A stretch of DNA of 64,000 nucleotides from Neocallimastix lanati (nom. inval.) (GCA_016946835.1 JACVTC010000028.1:1447501-1511500), one strand, 5' to 3'. Numbered from the stretch's first letter, positions 51,700 through 64,000 are shown. Program-made: numbers and translations. Notes: generated by a model from the sequence alone, not told the origin.

Positions 51700-53245
51700 T
51701 CTAGTATAAGATTCTTCAGACAGTACAAACTGTTTGGACCTTTGATACTGGTGCTTTAAAGCTCATTACCAATAATAAAGAAATTCTTTCCATCTTTAGA
51801 GAAGAAAATATTTCGATGCAGTGTACAAATAATTCAATTTGCAAATTTGACAGGGGTGGTACCTATGAAGGTAGCATTAATGGCTGCACCATTAAATTTG
51901 AAAATGTTCTTTATTATAAACAAGTTAACAAAAATATTCTGAGTGCTATTAAAATTGCAAAAAATGATTTAAAGTGTAAATAAAAAATCAAAGAAAAAAG
52001 AAGCTTTTCTCACTTTAAAGACTAAACTTGAAAATAAAAGAACAATCAATAAAGTTACATTTAATGCCAATAAAAACAATATAGTTCATTTCTATACGAA
52101 GAATAAGTCAAATTTAAAGGATTATATTGATTTCGTTTCATCAAAGGAAACAGAAGAAACGAAAGAAATAAACAATAATTTTAAAATGCGCTGGCATAGA
52201 AAACTCGGAGATTTTTATAGTAAAAATCTAACTAAATACTTAAAACTTCACAATGCTATAATTAACGAATATCAAGATTGCAGGATTACAAAATAGGAAT
52301 CCTCATATTTGGGAAACACTCCAAAGGTCAAGAATCCGCTAGACATAATCCTTTCTGATGTTATTGGTTCCATTTCAAAATCATACACAAGAAAAAAGGT
52401 ACGTTCTTACTTTTGTTGATAAATTTAATAGAAAAAAAAAGTTGGATCTTCCTCTCTGAAAAAAAATCAGAAGTACCAAAAACAATTTTAAATTTCTTTA
52501 CTTTTTTTTAATAAACTATTGAAAAGAATACGATATAATCAAATCCTTCTTTTCACCGCACAACTCTCAAAATAATAGGATTGCTGAACGATTTAACAAC
52601 ATTATTATAAGTTATGTGAAAACTTTAATTCAATGCATCAAGATGTCTAGGGAATTTTATGATTATGCAATTAAGTAAGCAAATCTACTTAATAATGTAA
52701 CCTCTTATAAAGGATTTGAAAATAAGATTCCCAAAGATATTTATTATAACAAAAATGTCAATCTTAAGGCATATTAAAGCTTTTGGTTGTGATGCTTATT
52801 ATATAGACTTTTCACAAGAAAAAATGAAATTCGAAAGCAACGGTAAAAAGGGTGTATACTTAATAATATACATTGAATATAATTGTATCTATCTAGTCAG
52901 AGAAGTAATTTTGATGAAGAAACTCCATCAAAATTTATTACCAGAATATACAACAATAAATTACAAACTAACATTTTTAATAACGATAATTATATTTTTT
53001 GAATTTCCAATAATAAACACCAATGAAAATGAAAATATATATTGATTACAGAAAACTGATATACAATGAAGAACCTAATGAAGATAACTTAAAATCCAAA
53101 GAGAATAATTCTTTCTCTTTAGAAAATGCTAAGGAACCTGGACCTAAATCTTTCTATTCATCTATTAATGAAAATACGTATTCTGTTAAAGGTGAAGAAC
53201 ATGAAGACAATTACTCCAATGAGGAACTAAACAAGATTTTATAGA
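51700..53245 (+). mobile_element. Ty1/copia-like pol remnant (fossil)
   Basis: An LTR-retrotransposon-derived segment recognisable by an aspartic protease-like DTGA region at the left, a GAG-pre-integrase-like region (RWHRKLGDFYSKN), then integrase-core-like text (IAERFNNI and the HIKAFGCDAY stretch). No reverse transcriptase, RNase H or flanking LTRs were found. The copy is broken, with many breaks (at least half a dozen), so it is old. It lies in the same direction as the downstream FEN1 gene. Confidence 0.75.
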
Positions 53246-53679
53246 CCAAATTTTTGACAAACAAACATTATAAATTATATTAATTTTGTGTCAAATAATT
53301 AAAAATAATTAAATAATTAAAATGTATTATATAAATTGAAAGATATTTTTAATACAATGAATTAGTTGTTTTAAACAAATACAATTAAAAAAATCATGTA
53401 ATAATTTCTCATTATTTTTTACATAAGCCACAATCTGTATAAATTTAGCTTTCTTATATTAGATTAATAAACTTTAATTAATAATAAAATATTTTATAAA
53501 TTAATAATGCTTTTATTGATAGATTAATAATAATAAAAAAAAAAAAAAAAAAAAAAAAAAATTAAAAGTTAAACTATTGGACTTTTAAATCTTATCAATA
53601 TAAAACTAAATATACATTTTAACTTAAAAATATTTATATATAATAGTATTTTCACTATTTTGAAATATAAAAATATATT
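53246..53679. other. Spacer between copia remnant and FEN1
   Basis: A/T sequence with a ~29-base A run at about 53533-53561. It should contain the FEN1 promoter if the proposed first exon at 53680 is right. Confidence 0.5.
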
Positions 53680-55599
53680 ATGGTAAATGTTCAATTCTTA
53701 TGAAATAAATTAAATATGTATTAAAAAAGCATTGAAATTCAATGATATAATATATAAAAGCATTTAAAAATTGAAATACAATTTAGAATTTAAATTTGTA
53801 TATAAATGTTTAATTTATAAATTAATTATAATAATAATAAGTAATTTTAATACTAAAATTTGAAAACTTTGAAAAGAGAAAAATAATTTTTATTATGTAT
53901 CCTTTTAGTTATTATTATTATTATTATTTTTAAAGCAATAATAATTCATTGAAACTTTATTATTAAGTTTTAATTATTTTATTTTTTGTTTTAACAGGGA
54001 ATTAAAAATTTATCAAAAGTTATTGGTGATCATTCACCTGATTCAACAAAGGATAATGATATTAAGACATATTTTGGTAGAAAGGTTGCAATTGATGCTT
54101 CAATGTCAATTTACCAATTTTTAATTGCTGTTAGACAAACCGATGGTATGCAGTTAACAAATGATAATGGTGAAATTACAAGGTATATTTGCTATTAGAA
54201 ATGTTTTTTTAAATTTAATTTTTTTTTGCTTTATTTATATATTTTTTAACAATTTAATTATAAATTTATAATTTTGGAAGTCATTTAATGGGTATATTCT
54301 ATCGTACAATTCGTATGTGTGAAAATGGAATTAAACCTTTATATGTTTTTGATGGTAAACCACCAACCATGAAATCTGGAGAAGTAAATAAATAAAATTA
54401 GTATTAAATAATAGTATTAAATGTATATTTTTTTTTTTCTTCTTCTTCTTTTTCATATCTTTCTTAGAATAATGATATTTTATTGAAACATAATATAATA
54501 TAATATTATTTATAATAGTTATCAAAACGTTTAGAACGACGTGAAGAGGCTCAAAAAAATATGGAAAAAGCAGCTGAAGAAGGTTTTTATTATATTATAT
54601 ATATATATATATTTATTTATTTTAATTATCATAGAAATAATATTTATGATAATTGTAAAGTTCTATTTTTATTTTGTAATTAAAACTTTATATATAATGA
54701 AATATTAAAAAATCATTTTAACAGGTAATGCTGAAGAAGTTGAAAAATTTAGTAGAAGAACTGTAAAAGTTACAAAAGAGCATAATGCTGAATGTCAACG
54801 CTTATTAAAAGCTATGGGAATACCGTATATTTGCGTAATAATTAAATATTCATAACTATATACTATCTATTTTTCATTAAGTTACTAAAATTTATATAAA
54901 AATAAAGGCACCATGTGAAGCTGAAGCTCAGTGTGCTGAACTTTGTAAATCAAATATTGTAAAATATTATATGCATAAATACATGCATACATTTATATAT
55001 ATAATTTTAAAAATAAATATTTTAAAATAAATCAAACAATAATTATATAAATATAATAAATTAATTAATATTATATATATATATATTTATTATTATTTAT
55101 AATTTTTTCTTTTTTCATTTATGTAAAAGGTGTACGGTGCTTGTTCAGAAGATATGGATACTTTAACTTTCGGTTCACCTGTTCTTCTTCGTCATATGAC
55201 CTTTAGTGAAGCTAGAAAAATGCCAATTTCTGAAATTCATTATGATAAAGTTTTAGAAGGATTAGAAATGGATCGTTCACAAGTAAATGAATAAATATAT
55301 TATTATTGTTGCTATTATCATTATTATCATTATTATATTATATTTTATTAACGAAATGAAATAGTTTATAGATTTATGTATTTTATTAGGTTGTGATTAT
55401 TGTGAATCTATTGGAGGAATTGGTCCTAAACGTGCTGTAGCATTAATTCAACAGTATAAAAATATAGAAACAATTTTAAAAAATATAGATACTAAAAAAT
55501 ATACTGTACCAGAAAATTGGCAATATAAAGAAGCTCGAGAATTATTTATTAATCCAGAAGTTGATAAATATTCACCATCTGATGTAAGAATTTATTACA

Positions 55600-55680
<81 letters not shown>

Positions 55681-56222
55681 TTTTTTTTTTTAATATACAT
55701 ATATATTTATTTGTGTATAATAAAAACATATATTAAATTATTTATATATTAATAATTTGAAAGGTTAAATGGGAAAAACCAAATGAAGAAGAAATTGTTA
55801 AATTCCTAGTTCATGAAAAGGGATTTAAGTAAGTAATAATATTATTAATTTGGATAATTAATAAAAAGACGAAGATATAGATAAGTTAAATATTAATCCA
55901 CAAAAAAAAAAAAATTATATATATATTTACAATTCATAGTGAAGATCGTGTTCGTAAAGCTGCTCAAAAATTAACTAAATTAAGTGGAGTAGCTACTCAG
56001 GGAAGACTTGATTCCTTCTTTAAAACTATACCTAGTAATAAACCAGCTACGAAAAGAAAGGTAAATAAATAATAAAAATTAATAATAATAAATATTATAA
56101 TGTAATTTTGATCAATTATTTATGAAATAATATTATTATATATATTATTTGAACAGACTAATGAAAAACCTCAACCAAAAGCTAAAAAAGCGAAAAAGGG
56201 AGGTTTTAAACCAAGACGTTAG
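53680..56222 (+). CDS. FEN1: Flap endonuclease 1 (FEN1/Rad27)
   Basis: Exons: 53680-53682 (ATG only, proposed), 53998-54182, 54281-54383, 54519-54582, 54725-54834, 54908-54958, 55130-55282, 55365-55583, 55764-55828, 55940-56060, 56157-56222; 379 residues (human 380). Exon 2 opens [14 protein letters not shown], which must directly follow the initiator Met. A stop lies in frame just before the acceptor, so an upstream ATG exon is required; ATG followed by GTAAAT at 53680 fits. The N and I nuclease domains carry all metal ligands: Asp34, Asp87, Glu159, Glu161, Asp180, Asp182, Asp234. The H2TH region [16 protein letters not shown] is intact. The PCNA-binding box QGRLDSFF is at 338-345, and the tail is basic. 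Known role: cleaves 5' flaps in Okazaki fragment maturation and long-patch base excision repair, in the nucleus. Ten introns is high for a fungus. Confidence 0.95.
55600..55682. repeat. TTA array inside FEN1 intron 8
   Basis: About 27 TTA units followed by a T run, within the intron between 55583 and 55764. It shows that triplet arrays are tolerated inside introns of this genome. Confidence 0.9.
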
Positions 56223-56355
56223 AATTAAAAAGTCATAAATATATTTATATATATATATGTATTAAATTAGAACATTTTATTTTCATTTTCATTTTCATTT
56301 ATATTAATTTTATTAATAGAAATAAAATAATAATTAATTAAATTATAAATTTTGG

Positions 56356-56387
<32 letters not shown>

Positions 56388-56494
56388 CATTATATAATAA
56401 ATTAAAATATTTTTAATTTTAATGCTTAAAAAGAAATAACTAATAAATATTAATAAACATTAATAAACTTTAATAAAAAAAAAAATTATAGTAA

Positions 56495-56530
<36 letters not shown>

Positions 56531-57363
56531 ATTTATAGATATTATTAAAATATTATGTAATAAATTATATAATTATATTTCGAATATTAAAATTAAAATT
56601 AGGAAGTGAATATTAATGTTAAAAATTTTAGTCAAATAGGCATACGCGATTAGGTCAAGATGCTAAATTATAGTAATATAAAAATTAATTACATTTAATA
56701 TTCTAAAATATTGTAGTTAAAAATAAATAATATTATTATTTTTATTATAAAGTTTATTATTATTTAATTTTTAACATTTTATTACATATTAATTTAATAT
56801 AATTATTACTATTATTATTATGACAATAATCCTACAAAGGATTATTCAAAAGATTTAAACTAGTATTTGTATATAATAATTAATTAAAAAAATATTAATT
56901 TGTAATATGAATATAAAATATATAATATTAATAAGTTGAATATTGATGATAATATAAAATTTAAGATAGCAATATAAAAAATATATAATATAATAAAACA
57001 TAAAAATATAATATTAGCTAATGTAAAAATTTTAAAAGATAATTATTAATTGAATAATATATATTTAATAATAAGTTAATAATTCACTATCACCAATTAT
57101 GTGAATACGTTATTAATGTAAATTTGATTTTATTAGGTTAACTTTAATTAACAATATTTATGAATTAGTTGGCCTAGTTTCTAATTCTAAAATATTTAAT
57201 TAAAGCTAATTTGATGTTATTAAAAAAGTTTAATAATTTTGTTAATCACGATTTTAATTTTTTTTTTTTGTAGTTTTATTAAAGGAAAATTCTGGTATAG
57301 TACAGCCATGGTTCAAACTACTAGAGTTCGACTTAACAAATTAAATTTATCTTTTCAATTTTA
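56223..57363. other. Spacer downstream of FEN1
   Basis: AT desert with T and A runs at about 56356-56385 and 56496-56526. A small mixed stretch at about 56625-56680 (GGCATACGCGATTAGG) is unexplained. Just before the SINE-like copy, at about 57275-57345, there is more complex sequence (CTGGTATAGTACAGCC, CTAGAGTTCGACTT), which could be the head of that element or an unrelated relic. Confidence 0.5.
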
Positions 57364-57774
57364 ATAATCCTGATAGTTAGTACTCTGGAATAACAACACC
57401 GCAATTACCTTCTGAATTTACATGGGGTGATTTTCATCCCCCAGAGTGTTTATCCTTATAATAAAAGTCAGTGTTCGTTTGCCATGTTAAGTATTCCTAT
57501 TGATAGACTATATAATTACTAGAGAACACTTGATCTGTGATAGGATTAGTGTTGTTGTTCCTACCTTGATGATGATTCAAGAGATCACTGAAAAGAAGTC
57601 CGTCGTATAAAGAAGTGTATAGGGAATGTCTTTCATATTAGCCTTGCTTATAGAGAGGTTCTCGATGACGACAAAACCATATGAAAAAGAATATATTGAG
57701 AGTCTGATACATTTAAGGGAGAGCTTGAGGCCTTATTATCCTCTTCTCTCATTAATCTCAATTTAAAAAAAAAT

Positions 57775-57775
<1 letters not shown>
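57364..57775 (+). mobile_element. SINE-like repeat, copy C
   Basis: Third copy of the family at 13968 and 25979. It shows the same order of landmarks: ACCTTCTGAATTTAC; TAAGTATTCCTATTGATAG; GACTATATAATTACTAG; GAACACTTGATCTGTGA; AAGAGATCACTGAAAAGAAG; GTGTATAGGGAATG; TTCATATTAGCCTTGCTTA; TTTAAGGGAGAG. It ends in an A-rich region with interspersed T (about 57764-57808) instead of pure poly(A), consistent with an aged tail. The copy differs from A and B by many substitutions and small gaps, so the family is not recent. No plus-strand ORF spans it. Confidence 0.72.
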
Positions 57776-57806
<31 letters not shown>

Positions 57807-57840
57807 ATGTTCTATTTAGATTTATTTAAATTTAAATTGT

Positions 57841-58491
57841 TTTTTTTTATTTTATTTTATTTTATTTTATTTTATTCAATCTGTACTTTATATTTAATAT
57901 TCTACTATTTATTTTATTTTATTTTATTTTATTTTATTTTGTTTTATTTTATTCAATCTGTACTTTATATTTAATATTCTACTATTTATTTTATTTTATT
58001 TTATTTTGTTTTGTTTTATTTTATTCAATCTGTACTTTATATTTAATATTCTACTATTTATTTTATTTTATTTTATTTTATTTTATTTTATTTTATTTTA
58101 TTTTATTTTATTCAATCTGTACTTTATATTTAATATTCTACTATTTATTTTATTTTATTTTATTTTATTCAATCTGTACTTTATATTTAATATTCTACTA
58201 TTTATTTTATTTTATTTTATTTTATTCAATCTGTACTTTATATTATATTCTACTATTTATTTTATTTTATTTTATTTTATTCAATCTGTACTTTATATTT
58301 AATATTCTACTATTTATTTTATTTTATTTTATTTTATTCAATCTGTACTTTATATTTAATATTCTACTATTTATTTTATTTTATTTTATTTTATTTTATT
58401 CAATCTGTACTTTATATTTAATATTCTACTATTTATTTTATTTTATTTTATTTTATTTTATTTTATTCAATCTGTACTTTATATTTAATAT
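57841..58491. repeat. Ten-copy minisatellite with variable TTTTA spacers
   Basis: A core of about 43 bases (ATTCAATCTGTACTTTATAT, then TTAATATTCTACTATTTA) is repeated ten times, starting at about 57884. Copies are separated by TTTTA runs of different length, giving unit lengths of about 55-87 bases. The cores are almost identical; one lacks three bases and the last is cut short. It begins within 70 bases of the 3' end of SINE-like copy C. Open frames through it are repeat artefacts. Confidence 0.92.
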
Positions 58492-58699
58492 AAATAAAAT
58501 ATAATTATTTATAATTTATAATTTATTATTTATAATTAATTATATATTATATATTATTTATTGAATATTATTTATTATTATCATTATCATTCTTCTAATA
58601 ATATATATTATTTTAAAATTTTATTCAATTTAATTATGTAAAATATTAAATAACATATGTAAATATATTTATTATAATTAATATTTATGATAATAGTTT
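58492..58699. other. AT spacer
   Basis: A/T sequence with TA- and ATTAT-rich segments; nothing is recognisable. Confidence 0.6.
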
Positions 58700-59070
58700 A
58701 AAAGACTACTCCTAAGAATTATGAATTTAGTTTAAAAGCTGGTATAATTGTTATTGAATTTATGATAAGGCATGGCATTAATAAGTATCATTTTTAAATA
58801 TAAATAATAAAGTTAATTATAAATTCAATATAATAATATCTTCTATTTAATCATAATAATATTTTATTTTTTTATTTTTTTATTTTTATTCTTTTATTTT
58901 TATTTTATTTATTTATTTATTTACTTATTTATTTATTTTTATAAAACATAGTAATATAAATTATTTTTCTATAGTTTCACCAAATAAAGAACGATTACTT
59001 AGTTATTATTTCTATTTTACATGATGATATTGATCATTCAGGACCAGCTTATTATCAATTATCATAAATA
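58700..59070 (+). pseudogene. Possible coding relic
   Basis: Two separated stretches look protein-like on the plus strand: KTTPKNYEFSLKAGIIVIEF (about 58704-58765) and ILHDDIDHSGPAYYQLS followed by a stop (about 59014-59067). The HDDIDHSG text faintly recalls HD-type cyclic-nucleotide phosphodiesterases (HDIDH-G), but the length is far too short to say. The segment between them (about 58790-58975) looks like an intron (AT repeats, ending in TATAG). It may be the remnant of a small gene. Confidence 0.25.
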
Positions 59071-59367
59071 AATTCGTAATAAATAAATAATATATAAATC
59101 AATAAAATATATATATATATATAGATAGATAGATACTAAGAAATAAAATATCAAATTAAAAAATAAAGCCGAGGGATTAATAATTATTTTTTATAATTTT
59201 AATAAAATATATGTACAAAAAATATTATTAAAAAAATAAATTATTTTAATAAAATGAAATAAAACAATTACTTATTGTAATAATTCATATAAAATAATAA
59301 TAATACATCGAAAATATACAATAAAATAATTAAAATAAAACTTTTATTAATAAGTTTAAGAATTAAC

Positions 59368-59399
<32 letters not shown>

Positions 59400-59936
59400 T
59401 ATTAAAATTAATAAATATGAGATAAAATATTAATATAATTTTATATTTTATAATATATAAATATCTATATTAAAATGTATGATTGAAAATAAAACTCATC
59501 TTTTAGTGATAATAAACAATTGATTATAATATATAAATATATATAAATAAATAAAATAAAATAAAAAAAATAAAAGATAAATAATAATTATAATAATAAT
59601 ATATTTTTGTATGTTGTATATTTATATAAATAAATAATGTGAAGATGATATTGGTAAAAAAAATATTATTAAAATTTAAAAAAAAATAAAAAAATAAATA
59701 AATAAAATAAAATAAAATAAAATAAATTTAAAATTAAATTTTTAATTATTATTTAAATTATTTAATAAAAAAATAATTTTTTTTATAATAAATAAAAATT
59801 TAATTGATTTATATAACAAAAAAAAGAAAAAAAAAAATTATTTTATTTTATTGCTTTCTATTAATGAATTTTTCATTTTTTTTTTTATTTTTTTTCCTTA
59901 TTTTCTTTCTTTCTTTCTTTTTTTTTTTCTTTTATT
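59071..59936. other. Spacer downstream of UTP14
   Basis: AT desert, with TA and GATA runs at about 59105-59135, ATT repeats at about 59370-59400, AAAAT units at about 59700-59725 and a CTTT run near 59905-59935. It separates UTP14 (minus) from the region of FEN1 (plus). No gene is supported. Confidence 0.6.
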
Positions 59937-61791
59937 TTAAAGTCTACTTTTAGTTGGTCTTTTCTTTTCTTTTTTATCTGAAAATTGTTTCGTAAACTTT
60001 AATGGATGAATAATTTTTCCAGGCATAGTTAATACTCTTGGTCTAATGGCTTCCTTATGAGTACTAACAGTGGACCATTCCTTACCAACAGGAGCTCTTA
60101 AACTCTTTTCATATTGTTCCTTATTTTCGAATGGATGTGGTATATCACTAACCATATATTTAACTGATTTTTTCATTCTACGTTCATTAATGATAACATT
60201 CTTTAATTTAGCATCTTTACGATTACTTGCTTTTGGTTTCTTTTCAACTTTTTGAACCTTCTTCTTTCTCTTCTTAACACCTTTACCTGACCATGAACCC
60301 TATTTTTAAAATAAATTATTATTAATATTAATAATAATATTATTTTTTTAATAAAAAGAATTAATATATATATAAATGTTTATTATTAACACATATAATT
60401 TATTTAATTTTAATAATAATTTAATTTAATTTAATTTAATTTTGTTATTATTATTTATATTTTTTTGAATATATATATTTAGAAAAAAATATATATATTT
60501 AAAATATTTGTAGTTCCTTTGTAAATAAATTTAAATATTATAATTTTATTATTTAAAGAATTCTTTTTTTTATTTTTAATATTTACCCATCCAGGTAAGG
60601 CTTCTTCTTTATCTGATGCATTTTCTTCATCAATTAATTGTTGTTTTTCTTCATTAAATTCATCCTTTAATAAATACGAAAAAAAATTAAATTAAATTAA
60701 CAAAAATTAATAATTAAATTAATAAAAATTATAAATTTTAATATCAATTAAATTTATTATATAATTTGTATATAATATTATATAACTCTATAATATAAAA
60801 TAATAATAATAATTAAAAAAAAAAAAAAAAAATTTAAATATTAATAATTACTTCAAAAACATCATTTTCAGCAAATGCCATTTGTAAAAGATCACCTCTT
60901 GTGATAGATTGAAAGTTATCTTCTTCAACATCATTACTGTTTTCAGTTGCTAACCCTGATACAATATCATCAATCTTCTTTGATTTTTCTTCTTCATTTT
61001 TTTCTTCTTCTAAATCCTTCTTAATATTTTCAGTTGGCTTTTTAGTTTCAATTTTATTTTCATCTTGAACAATAGATAATTTAGCAACTAAATTTAGTAG
61101 TAGTAATAATAATAATAATGGTATTTTGTATTATGAGGTGGTATTAATAATAAATAAATTAATAATATTTATTTATATTATTTTATTATTTTATTTTTAT
61201 TTATATAATGAGTATTATTAAACAATAATAACTATAATTATTATTATGATCATCATTATTAAATAATAATAGTTACCTGATTCCTCTGAATGTTCTAATT
61301 TCTTCATTTCATCAAAGTTAATTTCATTATTAAGTATGGTATTCTTATTAACTTTTTTCTTTTCTTGACTTAATTTTTCAAGTGCTTTTTGTTGTTTATT
61401 ACTCTTTGAATTTAAATTAATATGTTTTCTACTTCCTTGTACTAAATTATCATTATCACCTAACCATGGATTATCTGTTTCACCCTCTTCAACCTAAAAT
61501 TTTTTATTAATTATATTAAATATATATATATACATATATATATTTAAGTTTAAATAACTTATTTTAAAATATAATGAAAAATTAAATAATAGCATTTTTA
61601 TTTATAATTATTTTATGATATATATACATTAAATTCTTCTACATCAAATACTGGTTTTAATTCATTTGATTTAACATTGACATTAATTGGACCTGAAACC
61701 TTAAGTGAACTTGAAGTTGTTATATTAATTGGTATATTTTCACCATCATCATCACTTTCATCATCCTTTCCTTTATTAGACTTTATCATTA

Positions 61792-61825
<34 letters not shown>

Positions 61826-61943
61826 TTTTAGGTAAAAAAATTAATATAATTTAATTCGAAAATCAATTATAATATAATATATAGTAAATTATTGTTAAAA
61901 CAATCATTATTGCTTATAATTATTATAATAATTATATAAAATA

Positions 61944-61974
<31 letters not shown>

Positions 61975-64000
61975 TCTTGTTTTTACTTTTGTAAATTGCA
62001 TTCTACCAGTATTAATGACATTAACAGATTTTTCTTTCTTTTCTTCTTCATTGTCTTTATTATCAGAATCATCATTTAATAATTTTTCGTTTTCTTCCAT
62101 TTCTTTCTTCATATCAATAATACTTTGTTTTGCTAAACTTCGTTGTTTTTCAAAAGCTTTTTGCATGAATTTCATAGCAAAAATACCTTTTTGAGGTTTT
62201 TCTTCATTATCAATATCATCTTCTATTTTATCTAATTGATTTATTGCTCTTATTTTAATATCATTAGTGTTATCTTCATAAGTTTCGTCATTACTTTCAT
62301 ATTCATCTGAATCATCGGCATCTTGAATTTTTCTTTTAAGGTTCTCATGTTGATTTAATTGATCAATAATGGCTTGTCTTGTCTAGTAATTATAATTAAT
62401 TTATATGAAATTATAAATTTTTATAATAATTAATAAAAATGAAAAACGTTATAACTTTTTTCTTCTTTAATAAAAAAAAAATAATAATTTTTTAAAAATA
62501 ATTTAATATAGTTATTCTACTTTTAAATAATTACTTCATTATTAACATCATTTCCACGTTGTAACATTCTCCTTGCCCATTTTCCTGTATTTTTATGTCT
62601 TAAAGTTACACGTTCCTTATTTAAATATTAATATGATTAACATTAAAAATAAATTGATTAATTAGGATTATTAAATTTAAAATATATTATTTATTTATTA
62701 TATATTATATATTATTATTATTAATTGTTATTATTATGGTTATTATTATTGGTACTATTTTTTTATATTATTTTTATTATGATTTTAAAAATATCTTACC
62801 CTTGCTCTTTCAGTTTCGATTTTCATTCTTTCCTTTTCAGCTAATTCTGGATCTAATTCTTCAAGTTGTTCGAGTGATAATTCACTTTGTTTTCTTTGTT
62901 TTTCTTTCTTTAAAATTCTATGATAAGCTTTACTCTTAATTTTTGCAGCTTTTTTCATCTTTTGTTCTTGATAGAAAAGAAGACTTCTCATTCTTTGTAG
63001 TTCTTTGCGACGTTCTTTAATTTCTTCAGGTGAAACTTTATTTAATTCTAATTCTTCAAATTTTGCTTCCTTCTTTTCTGTAACACCAGCATCCTCCATT
63101 AATTGATTAATTTCTGATTCTAATGATGTTTGTGGCTTTATAATAAAAATCATTATATAAATTATTACAAAAATTATAATAAAAATTAAAATATAAATTA
63201 TAATACATATTTTTATTAATATTATTTTAAATTACTATTTCATACTTCAATAATCAATAAATGAGATTTATTAATATTTTTTTTTATTATAATTTAATAT
63301 ACATACTTTAAAGTGTGTAGTTAATGAAGCATTAGTTCTGACTGACTTTTGTTCATCATTATTAAAAACAATATGATCAGCTTCTCTATTCTTTTTAATA
63401 ATATTAGTCCATTTACTAACTTCTTTATTAGTTTGTTCATAGGCAACTTCTCTTTCTAACCTATCTTGTTCTCTTTTTGATAATGGGGCAGTCAAAACTT
63501 CTTTTTTAACTATATTACTTGGTTTTTCTAATTGAACTAATTGTTTCTTTAAATTACCAAAACCAACTTCATCGCTTAATGCACCAACAAAATCTTTAAT
63601 ATCTAATTTTTTGCCTATCCGATTTAAAGATTAAAATAAATTTATATAATTGAAATTATAACATTTAAATTAAAATTTAATGAAATTTCATTTTTATTAT
63701 TTAATTTAATATTAGTGTTACTAATATATCTATTTTAAAATTCAATAAAAAAAATATAATTATTATAATAATAACGATAATGATAATAATAATAAAATAA
63801 TTATTTTAAGAATTATTATTACATTAAATTATAAAATTATTATATTTCTAATTACCTTGTTTAGCATTTGGTTGAAGATTAAATTCAGATTCATTATATG
63901 CTTCTGTTATAACATCCTTATGCCTTTTAATTTTTCTTGCTTCATCTCTATCTAAATCATATTCACTTTTTCTTTTATTTGAATCTAATGAATCAATAAA
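59937..64000 (-). CDS. UTP14: U3 snoRNP/SSU processome protein Utp14, partial (N-terminus beyond the window)
   Basis: Exons in gene order: 64000(partial)-63856, 63614-63307, 63135-62800, 62615-62535, 62382-61987, 61780-61628, 61493-61277, 61087-60852, 60664-60587, 60299-59937. The joined reading is open throughout and gives about 770 residues; family members are about 770-900, so only a short N-terminal part is missing. Signatures: LSKREQDRLEREVAYEQTN and KEVSKWTNIIKKNREA, then KNTGKWARRMLQRGND, KGIFAMKFMQKAFEKQR, DNPWLGDND, ALPGWGSWSGKG across the last junction, and MKKSVKYMVSDIPHPFENK-EQYEKSLRAPVGKEW near the end. Long acidic, Asp/Glu-rich segments and Lys-rich tracts are typical of nucleolar factors. 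Known role: pre-18S rRNA processing, where Utp14 activates the Dhr1 helicase to release U3 snoRNA. Confidence 0.95.

Noticed and set aside
53683-53997. Other ATG codons as the FEN1 start
   Set aside because: None leads in frame into exon 2, because a stop precedes the acceptor; only an ATG directly followed by a donor gives the conserved M-GIK start.
57275-57345. tRNA-like head (GTTCGACTT resembling a B box) before SINE-like copy C
   Set aside because: No acceptor-stem pairing or anticodon arm could be formed and the stretch is not shared by copies A and B.
58006-58302. 98-codon plus-strand open frame of F/L/Y
   Set aside because: It lies entirely in the ten-copy minisatellite.
60070-60255. 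61-codon plus-strand frame
   Set aside because: It is antisense to the last exon of UTP14.

Overview
The window is extremely AT-rich: long A, T and AAT runs fill the spacers and introns, and the genes carry many short GT-AG introns (donor mostly GTAAAT or GTAAGT, acceptor (T/A)AG). Intron density, codon use dominated by TTA/AAA/GAA/ATT, and fungal-type proteins (tricalbin, Ubc8, short Trs23, Cyp40, Fen1/Rad27, Utp14) point to a eukaryote, most likely an anaerobic gut fungus (Neocallimastigomycota). The organism call is inference; a slime mould is less likely because of the intron density.

Eight host genes can be read with exon structure. They are a six-C2-domain tricalbin (2270-7646, +), a Ubc8/UBE2H-type E2 (10338-11886, -), a minimal TRAPPC4/Trs23 (16726-17723, -), a Cyp40 cyclophilin-TPR protein (18637-20918, +), a CaMK-type kinase (30000-31410, +), a SulP/SLC26 anion transporter without a STAS domain (45312-47721, -), FEN1/Rad27 (53680-56222, +) and the C-terminal ~770 residues of Utp14 (59937-64000, -, running off the right edge). 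All translate through every assigned splice junction without a stop. Two decayed host-like genes are visible: an exon series at 15142-15897 and an ankyrin-repeat relic at about 21840-22830. The genes belong to unrelated housekeeping pathways (ER-plasma membrane contact, ubiquitin, vesicle tethering, chaperone, signalling, transport, DNA repair, ribosome assembly). Nothing suggests a cluster.

The spaces between genes, especially 32-44 kb, are a graveyard of retroelements. One LINE family (APE endonuclease, reverse transcriptase, zinc knuckle, then a long conserved C-terminal extension) is present as two long broken copies (about 32350-34491 and 35400-38262), a 3' fragment on the minus strand (43440-44340), a C-terminal relic (9077-9280) and a bare 3' tail (32098-32175). 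A SINE-like ~410-bp repeat occurs three times, all on the plus strand (about 13968, 25979 and 57364). Very short poly(A)-tailed insertions with clear target-site duplications lie at 9447-9517 and 21743-21781, and end in the same CCCTGTCT-poly(A) tail as one SINE-like copy. A broken Ty1/copia-like pol remnant lies at 51700-53245, and a possible solo LTR of ~196 bp abuts a 217-bp AAT array at 40801-40996.

No rRNA, tRNA, CRISPR array or bacterial-type operon was seen. The most unusual items are the SINE-like family with its ultra-short relatives, the STAS-less SulP transporter, the ATG-only first exon proposed for FEN1, and the 10-copy minisatellite next to one SINE-like copy.
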